Shown here in pieces: positions 57,094 through 64,000 of a stretch of DNA of 64,000 bases. Each line of letters begins with the position of its first letter. Position 1 is the first letter of the stretch. A model generated the notes under the pieces. It saw only the letters and a program-made list of their open reading frames with translations, ran no database searches and was not told the DNA's origin. This DNA comes from Chloroflexota bacterium. Lineage in GTDB: Bacteria; Chloroflexota; Anaerolineae; Anaerolineales; Villigracilaceae. Both the position numbers and the translations under genes were made by a program. The DNA is taken from NCBI GenBank assembly GCA_013112685.1, contig JABFGC010000001.1, forward strand, positions 310,001-374,000, written 5' to 3'.

Positions 57094-60000
57094 ATGGAAA
57101 AGAAAAAGCCATCCCGCAAGCCCGCACGCCAGGCTTCGAACCGGACCAAAAAGAACCCGCGGACTTCCAAGGCGATGAACGCCGCGCCTGCCCCGGCGGA
57201 TGACCCTGAATTGACCGCCGCATGGGACACCGACCCCCGGGCTGGACCCATCCTGGTCGAGACGCCCTCCGCCGAATCCGCTCCCGCCGCGCCCTCCTTC
57301 CCCATCGTGGGCATCGGCGCCTCGGCGGGCGGACTGGCGGCGCTGGAAGCGTTCTTCGCCAACATGCCGACAAACACAGACCGCGGCTTTGCCTTCGTCA
57401 TCGTCGCAGCACCTCGGACCCGGGTCACAAAAGCCTGCTTACAGACCTGGTTCAACGCTACACCAAGATGCAGGTCTTCGAAGTGGAGGATGGAATGACG
57501 GTCACGCCGAACTGCACCTACATCATTCCGCCCAACAAAGACATGGCGCTCATGCACGATACGCCGCACCTCCTCGAACCGGCCGCGCCGCGCGGACTGC
57601 GCCTGCCGATTGATTTCTTCTTCCGCTCGCTGGCGCAGGGACCGCGGCGAGCAGGCGATCTGCATCGTGCTTTCCGGCGCAGGCACCGACGGCACGCTCG
57701 GCTTGCGCGCCGTCAAGGAGCCGGCGGGATGGCGATGGTGCAGAGTCCCGAAACGGCTGGCTACGATGGGATGCCGCGCGCCGCCCTTATCACGGGCTTG
57801 GCGGATTACGTCCTGCCGCCGAAGGACATGCCCAAACAGTTGATCGCCTTCGTCCAGCACTTTTTTGGCGGCAAGAAAAAGGGCGCCGGGGTGGTGACGA
57901 CGGATACGGGCAACTGGATCCAAAGAATCCTGGTCTTGCTGCGCTCCACCAGCGGGCACGACTTTTCCTGCTACAAGCAAACCACCATCCTGCGCCGCGT
58001 GGAACGGCGGATGGCGGTGCATCAGATCGAACGGATCGACCGCTACGTGCAGTACCTGCGGCAGAACGAAGCCGAACAGTTGACGCTCTTCCGCGAACTG
58101 CTCATCGGCGTCACGGGCTTCTTCCGCGACCCGGAGGCGTTCCAGGTTTTGCTGGAGGGCGCGATCAACAACCTGATCGCCAACCGGCCCATCGGCACGC
58201 AACTGCGCGTGTGGGTGCCGGGCTGTTCCACCGGCGAAGAGGCGTATTCAATCGCCATTTTGTTCCAGGAGCAGATGGAAAAATCGGGACGGCAGTTCAA
58301 CATCCAGATCTTCGCCACCGACATTGACCAGGCGTCCATCGAGAAGGCGCGCGTGGGGTTGTATCCCGCCAACATCGCCGCCGACGTGACGCCGGAGAGA
58401 CTGGCGCGGTTTTTCATCCAGGAGGGCGACCTGTACCGCATCAAGAAAAACATCCGCGATGCGATCGTCTTCGCCGAGCAGGACGTGATCAAAGACCCGC
58501 CGTTCTCCAAAATTGACCTGCTCAGCTGCCGCAACCTGCTCATCTACATGCAGAGCGACCTGCAAAAGAAAGTGGTGCCGGTGTTCCATTACGCGCTGAA
58601 CCCGGGCGGGTTCCTCTTCCTGGGCAGTTCCGAAAGCATCGGGGAATTCACCAACCTGTTCAGAACCGTGGACCGCAAGTGGAAGTTGTACCAGCGCAAG
58701 GAGGTACCCTTCCCGCACGGCGTGGTGCTGGAGATGCCGGTGCAGGTCAGCGCGATCCATGCGGCGGGAGCGGCGGAACGCGTCGAGCAAAAAAGCAAAA
58801 AGATCAACGTGCGCGAACTGACCGAACGCATGCTCCTGAGCGAATACGCGCCCGCCTGCGTGACGATTGACCCGCACGGGGAAATCCTTTACGTCTCCGG
58901 GCGCACCGGCAAATACCTGGAATTGGCGACCGGCGAGGTCAACGTCAACATCCTGCGCATCGCCCGCGAAGGGGGCTGCGCACGGAACTGGCGACGGCTT
59001 TGCGAAAGGTCGTCGCCAGCAGAAAGCCGATCCGCTACGACGGGCTGACGGTCAAGACCAACGGCGACACGGAACTGGTCAACCTGATCGTCAAACCGGC
59101 GGACCTGTTCTCGGCGGAGACTGGCGCCCTGCTCGTCATCTTCGAGCCGGTCAAGCCCGCGGGGTCCAGCCGCCCGCCCAAGGTCAAGAAAGATGCGCCC
59201 GGTCGAGGTCCTGGCAAGCCACAAGGGACCAGCACATCGCCACGCTGGAGCGCGAATTGCGCGTCAAGGAGGAATATCTCCAGACCACCATCGAGGAGTT
59301 GGAGACCGCCAACGAGGAACTGAAATCCACCAACGAGGAGTTACAGTCCACCAACGAGGAACTGCAATCCACCAACGAGGAACTGGAAACGTCCAAGGAG
59401 GAACTGCAGTCGGTGAACGAGGAACTGGTGACGGTCAACACCGAACTCCAGCAGAAGATCGAAGACCTCTCGCGCACGAACAACGACATGAACAACCTGC
59501 TGGCTGGCACGGGCATCGGCACGATCTTTGTGGACCACCAGCAGAACATTCAGCGCTTCACGCCGGCTGTGGCGCGCATCATCCCCCTGATCCAAAGCGA
59601 CGTGGGACGCCCGCTCGAGCATTTCGCCTCCAAACTGACCAATACGGAAAACCTCAACGACGATATCCAGTCGGTGCTGGAGACGCTTTCGCCGCGCGAA
59701 GCCGAAGTGCAAACCAAGGATGGAAACTGGTACCTGATGCGCGTCCTGCCGTACCGCACGCTGGAGAACATCATCGAAGGCGCGGTGTTGACCTTTTTCG
59801 ACATTACGGAACTCAAGCGGCTCCAACGAGCCCAGCGCGAGAGCGAGGAAAAATTCTCGGCGGCGTTCAGCGACAATCCGGTTGCCCTTGCCGTCACAAC
59901 GACCGATGGGAGATGGGTTGACGTGAACAAGGCGTTCTGTTCCCTGCTGGGATACAAGCGGGAGGAATTGATCGGGAGAACCTCGGCGGAATTGGGGATC

Positions 60001-60550
60001 GTGGACGCCCAAACCCACCAGGAGATTCTAAGGAAGGAGAGCGCCGGCGGTTTAACGTTGGAGGTCGAGGTGGAGGCGCGCGACCGGAGCGGGAAGATCC
60101 ACACCATCCTGGTATCGGCGGCGATGATCGTGCTGAACGGCGTGCCGCATCGCATTACGACCAACATAGATATTACCGCGCGCAAACGCGACGAGGAATC
60201 GCTGCGCCGTCTCGCCATTGTCCTGCGCGACGCGAACGATGCGGTCACGGTTCACGATTTGCAGGGGCGCATCCTGGCGTGGAACCCGGCGGCGGAAAGG
60301 ATGTACGGCTGGTCCGAAGCGGAGGCGCTCGTGATGAACATCCGCGAACTCACGCCGCCGGACAAACGCGGGGAGATGGCTGGATTCGTGGAAAAACTCG
60401 CGCGCGGAGAGCCGGTCGAACCGTTCAGAAACGCGGCGCGTGACCAAAGACGGCAAGGTGCTGGACGTGCGCCTGACCGTCACCGCGCTGGTGGATTCCG
60501 CCGGGAAGCCCTACGCCGTTTCCGCGATAGAGCGGCAGGCTGCATCTTGA
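57094..60550 (+). CDS. CheB-CheR-PAS hybrid (methylesterase/methyltransferase), several apparent frameshifts
   Basis: About 1150 residues. After a basic linker (MEKKKPSRKPARQASNRTKK), a CheB domain (FPIVGIGASAGGLAALEAFF, GAGTDGTLGLRAVK), a CheR domain (TSGHDFSCYKQTTILRRVERR, GFFRDPEAFQ, VWVPGCSTGEEAYSIAIL, IFATDIDQASIEKAR, LLSCRNLLIYM), a coiled coil with repeated STNEELQ heptads, then PAS domains (AGTGIGTIFVDHQQNIQRFT; NPVALAVTTTDGRWVDVNKAF; AVTVHDLQGRILAWNPAAER). Frame changes are near 57408, 57640, 57725, 58973 (G5), 59205, 59215 and 60430. The gene ends at 60550. It would sense signals through PAS and modify receptors. Confidence 0.82.
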
Positions 60551-60595
60551 CCTCCAACCGGACGTGGAAACGATAGCGCGGCTTTGGCGGCGGAC

Positions 60596-63286
60596 ATGAC
60601 ACGCGAGACACCCCTGCCGAAGAATGATCCCGATGCACTGCGCCGGCGCGCGGAAAAAACCCTGCGCGATAAACAGCGCGCGCCGGAGAACCTCTCGCAC
60701 GCGGACATGCAGGAGGCGATCAGCGAACTGCGAGTCCATCAAATCGAACTGGGGATTCAGAACGAGGAACTGCGCCGGGCGCAATCCGAACTCGAAGAGT
60801 CGCGCGACCGGTACAGCGACCTGTACGATTTCGCGCCGGTGGGCTATCTCACGCTCGACGATAAAGACATCATCCGCGAAGCCAACCTGACCGCCGCGGC
60901 GATGCTGGGCGTGGAACGCGCCCGCCTGCTTGCGGAGCCGCTTCACCTCTTTTATCGCGCGCGACGACAGGGATACGTTTTACCTGTTTCGCAGGCGGCT
61001 CCTCGAAGCGCAGACGCAAGCAGACGTGCGAAGTGAGGATGGTCAAGCGCGGAGGCTCCGAATTCCACGCCGCGCTCGCAGCGCTCCCGGCGCAGGATGC
61101 CGACGGCGCGGCCGGCATGCGCCTGACCCTGAGCGACGTCACCGAACGCAAACAAGCGGGGGAGTCGCTCCAAAAAAGCGAGGAGGAATACCGCAGACTG
61201 TTCGAAGATTCGCCCATCGCGCTGTGGGTGGAGGATTTTTCGGAGGTAAAACGGCGGCTGGATGGATTGAAGCAGACCGGCGTCAGGGATGCTGCGGCTT
61301 ATTTCCGCGCGAACCCCGGCTTCGTCCGCGAATGCGCCGCGCTCGTGCGCATCCAGGATGTCAATTCCGCCGCGCTGAAGTTGTATCATGCCAGGGAAAA
61401 AAGCGAATTGCTTGGCAGCCTGGCGGATATTCTGGCAACGTTATCGCACGAGCAATTCTGAATATGAACTGACCCAGATCGCGAACGGCAGGCTTGCCTT
61501 CGAACGCGAGGAAACGGAGCATACGCTCACAGGCGAGGAGATCGTCGTCAGCATCCGCTGTTCGGTTGCGCCGGGCTACGAAGACAGCCTTGCAAAGGTA
61601 ATCGTCTCGACGCTGGACGTCACCGAGCGCCGGCGGGCGGAACAGAAGGTCCGGCATCACTTGACGGAACTGGAGGCGCTGAACCGCGTCTCCACCGCCC
61701 TGCGGATCGCGCAAACGCAGGAGGAAATGCTGCCCATCCTGCTGGATGAAACCCTTGCCGCCCTGGGCTGCGCGGACGGCGTCGTCTGGCTGTATCACCC
61801 GGAGGATGGAAACCTGCGCATCGCCGCCGCCCGGGGCTGGTTCACGCGCTTCAAAGACGCGCCCCTCAAGCCCGGCGAAGGCATCGCGGGAAACGTCTTC
61901 GCCAGCGGGAAGATTCACCATTCGGTTGAGTTTGCCAGGGATCCGCTCGCCCGCGTTCCCCCCGGAATGACGATTCCAGCCGGGTGGGGCGGGGTCTGCG
62001 TGCCAGTCTATTCCGCCGCCGAAGTCACCGGCGTCATTTTCGTTTCAATGCGCCTGCCGCGCCAGGTCACGCCCGAGGAGACGAAACTGCTCGAATCGCT
62101 GGCGGAGATGACCGGCATTGCCCTGCACCGGCTGGCGCTGCACGAAGAGACCGTCCAACGTCTGTATCAACTGCAAGCCCTGCAAACGATTGACCGCGCC
62201 ATCACCTCCAGTTTCGACCTGCGCGTCTCATTGGGTGTCCTGCTGGAACAGACCATCACCCTGCTCAAAGCGGACGCCGCCGACGTGCTCACGTTCGCCC
62301 CCCACACCCAGACTTTGGACTACATTGCCGGACGCGGTTTCCGCTCCCCGGCGGCAGAACGAACCCAGTGCCGGTGGGACAAGGCATTGCCGGGCGCGCC
62401 GCTTTGGAACGGCGCACATTGCGAACCGCCAGCCTGAAGGAAGAAAGCAACGTCTTCCCGCGCGGCGGACTGCTGGAAGAGGAGAGGATAGCCGCCTTCA
62501 TCGTCGCGCCGCTCATCGTCAAAGGACAATTGCTGGGCGTGCTGGAGGCATTTCACCGCGCGCCGTTCCACCCAGGGCGATGAATGGCTGAACCTGTTTG
62601 AAACGCTTGCAGGTCAGGCGCCATCGCCATTGACAACGCCAGGTCTTTCGAGGGCTTGCAGCGTTCCCTCACGGAACTGACGCTTGCGTATGACACGACC
62701 ATCGAAGGCTGGTCGCGGGCGATGGACCTGCGCGACAGGGAGACCGAGGGTCACACCCGGCGCGTGACCGAGATGACGTCGCGGCTGGCGCGCATGGCTG
62801 GCATGACCAGCGAGGAACTACTGCACGTCAAACGCGGCGCGCTCCTGCACGACATGGGCAAACTCGGCGTCCCCGATTCCATTCTGTTCAAACGAACCAA
62901 ACTGACAGCCGAAGAATGGGACATCATGCGGCGGCATCCGCACTATACCTATGAGATGCTTCATCCCATTCAATACCTGCGCCCCGCGCTGGATATTCCC
63001 TACTGCCATCACGAAAAATGGGACGGCACAGGTTACCCGCGCGGGCTCAAGGGGAGCCAGATTCCGCTCGCCGCGCGGTTGTTCGCGGTGGTGGACGTGT
63101 GGGATGCGCTTCGCTCCGACCGTCCGTACCGCAAAGCCCTGGTCTCCCCAAAAAGTGCGGGAGTACATCCGCGCCCAAGCCGGGACTCACTTCGACCCGC
63201 AGGCGGTGGAACTGTTCTTTCAGATGATCGAGGAAAAAGGCAACGGACGGGAGGACAATTCAAACAGCAGGCGCAGGGGTGACTGA
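60596..63286 (+). CDS. PAS/GAF/HD-GYP signalling protein, several apparent frameshifts
   Basis: About 895 residues, 45 bp after the CheB-CheR stop. MTRETPLPKNDPDAL, LEESRDRYSDLYDFAPVGYL (PAS), SEEEYRRLFEDSPIALWVED (PAS), LEALNRVSTALRIAQTQEEML (GAF 1), LQTIDRAITSSFDLRVSLGV (GAF 2), then an HD-GYP domain: GHTRRVTEMTSRLARM, LLHDMGKLGVPDSIL, HHEKWDGTGYPRGLKGSQI and KVREYIRAQAGTHFDP. HD-GYP proteins hydrolyse c-di-GMP to GMP. Breaks lie near 60950, 61030, 61440, 62370, 62580, 62615 and 63150. This may set the ligand level for the riboswitches at 41-43 kb. Confidence 0.8.
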
Positions 63287-63365
63287 TTCGCTCGCCGCAC
63301 ATGGCAGGAGGACCCGTCGGGATCGGTCAGGCGTTTTCGGGCATGCCGCTTCTACAGTTTTAAAC

Positions 63366-64000
63366 GGCTTTGGTGCATGAAAGGCTAGACAAAAGGGGCG
63401 CGAGCATGTAACTTTGGGTTTATGCCTAAACCATCAAAGCCATCCTCGCGCCGGAAGACATTATATCGTGTCCAGAACTGGTCGGAGTATGAGAAAGCAT
63501 TGATCCAACGAGGTTCGATCACATTCTGGTTGTCGGACGACTTTGAGCAAACCTGGCTGTATGCGGGCGAGAAGCAGCGCGGCAGTCAGTTTGACTACAG
63601 CGACAAAGCCATTGAAATCATGCTGACGATCAAGGAAGTGTTTCATCTGACCAATCGCAGCGTGGAGGGTTTCGTGCGCTCTGTGTTTGCGATGTTGGAT
63701 ATTCATTTGCCTGTGCCTGACCATTCCACGCTTTCCAAACGGGGTGCAACGTTGAAAGTGAACTTGCCGAAGAAAAGCAGTGGCAGTCTGAACATCGTTT
63801 TGGATAGCACAGGTCTGAAGATTTATGGCGAAGGCGAGTGGAAGGTTCGCAAACACGGCTATTCCAAGCGACGGACCTGGCGTAAATTGCATCTGGGCGG
63901 CAATCCCGATACAGGCGAAATTCTGGCGGTGGCACTCACGGAAAACAGCGTCAGTGACGACGCCGTGGTGATGGAGATGTTGGAGCAAATTGAAGAAGCC
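63366..64000 (+). mobile_element. IS5-family insertion sequence, right end outside the window
   Basis: GGCTTTGGTGCATGA at 63366 resembles the IS903-type left terminus, followed by the transposase gene. The right inverted repeat is not included. Confidence 0.75.
63422..64000 (+). CDS. IS5-family transposase, partial
   Basis: 193 residues are open to the window edge: MPKPSKPSSRRKTLYRVQNW, ITFWLSDDFEQTWLYAGEK, MLTIKEVFHLTNRSVEGFVR, VPDHSTLSKRG, IVLDSTGLKIYGEGEWKVRK, RRTWRKLHLGGNPDTGEILA. The DSTGLK aspartate is the first residue of the DDE triad in IS5/IS903 enzymes. The C-terminal half with the other catalytic residues lies beyond the end. Nothing in the visible part is broken. Confidence 0.92.
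   Translation, partial: MPKPSKPSSRRKTLYRVQNWSEYEKALIQRGSITFWLSDDFEQTWLYAGEKQRGSQFDYSDKAIEIMLTIKEVFHLTNRSVEGFVRSVFAMLDIHLPVPDHSTLSKRGATLKVNLPKKSSGSLNIVLDSTGLKIYGEGEWKVRKHGYSKRRTWRKLHLGGNPDTGEILAVALTENSVSDDAVVMEMLEQIEEA

Noticed and set aside
59280..59460. Possible CRISPR-like or tandem DNA repeat
   Set aside because: The repeated 21-bp units are codons for STNEELQ heptads of a coiled coil in the CheB-CheR-PAS protein; no spacers are present.
60300..60440. Possible in-frame palindrome in ARGEPVEPF
   Set aside because: The segment fits a normal PAS loop before the conserved KDG motif, and no convincing inverted repeat was found.

Overview
The window looks like a chromosomal piece of a free-living, moderately high-G+C bacterium, most likely Chloroflexota (Anaerolineae-like). 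That placement is inference: it rests on gene content (O-antigen-type ABC exporter beside many polytopic glycosyltransferases, PrsW-like and DUF554 proteins, many GNATs), on -10 boxes placed 6-7 nt before start codons, and on abundant short palindromic repeats. No ribosomal marker gene is present to confirm it.

Region 1 (1-31 kb, all minus strand) is a surface-polysaccharide locus in two or more transcription units. From its 5' end near 31 kb: a membrane-anchored protein and two large polytopic membrane proteins; then, from a promoter at about 26.98 kb, gmd, a GT39-like membrane protein, a GT2, a flippase-like protein, another large membrane protein and a GT1; then, headed by a winged-helix regulator at 18.8 kb, a WbpB/WbpD/aminotransferase set (UDP-diacetamido-uronic acid type sugar), Wzm/Wzt ABC export, GT2 enzymes, neuB and neuA (ulosonic acid synthesis and activation), a transketolase, an aldehyde dehydrogenase, several methyltransferases and further glycosyltransferases. 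Many neighbours overlap by 1-4 nt.

Region 2 (31-39.5 kb) has an IS30 element, a run of GNAT acetyltransferases with a HAD hydrolase and a zinc-ribbon protein, a 27-codon ORF followed by two terminator-like hairpins ahead of two GNAT genes, a pseudo-receiver protein, a BMP-like lipoprotein and an Hsp20. Region 3 (39.5-43.9 kb) has two secreted subtilases, each preceded by what I read as a c-di-GMP-I (GEMM) riboswitch with a terminator, and an M23-type peptidase. Region 4 (43.9-56.7 kb) is mixed housekeeping: SDR, DinB, a NarL-type regulator, a PrsW-like protein, an S1C protease lipoprotein, endonuclease IV, a yqeY-pgpH-ybeY-dgkA block, PduO, DUF554 and tRNA-Lys(CTT). Region 5 (57-63.3 kb) encodes a CheB-CheR-PAS hybrid and a PAS-GAF-HD-GYP protein, followed by an IS5-family element that runs off the end.

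Two properties affect all interpretation. First, roughly thirty apparent single-base frameshifts interrupt otherwise well-conserved genes, many in or beside short homopolymers; these look like sequencing or assembly indels rather than gene decay, so I merged the pieces and give the break points. Second, several families of short palindromic repeats are scattered between genes, and some sit in frame inside the membrane-protein genes.
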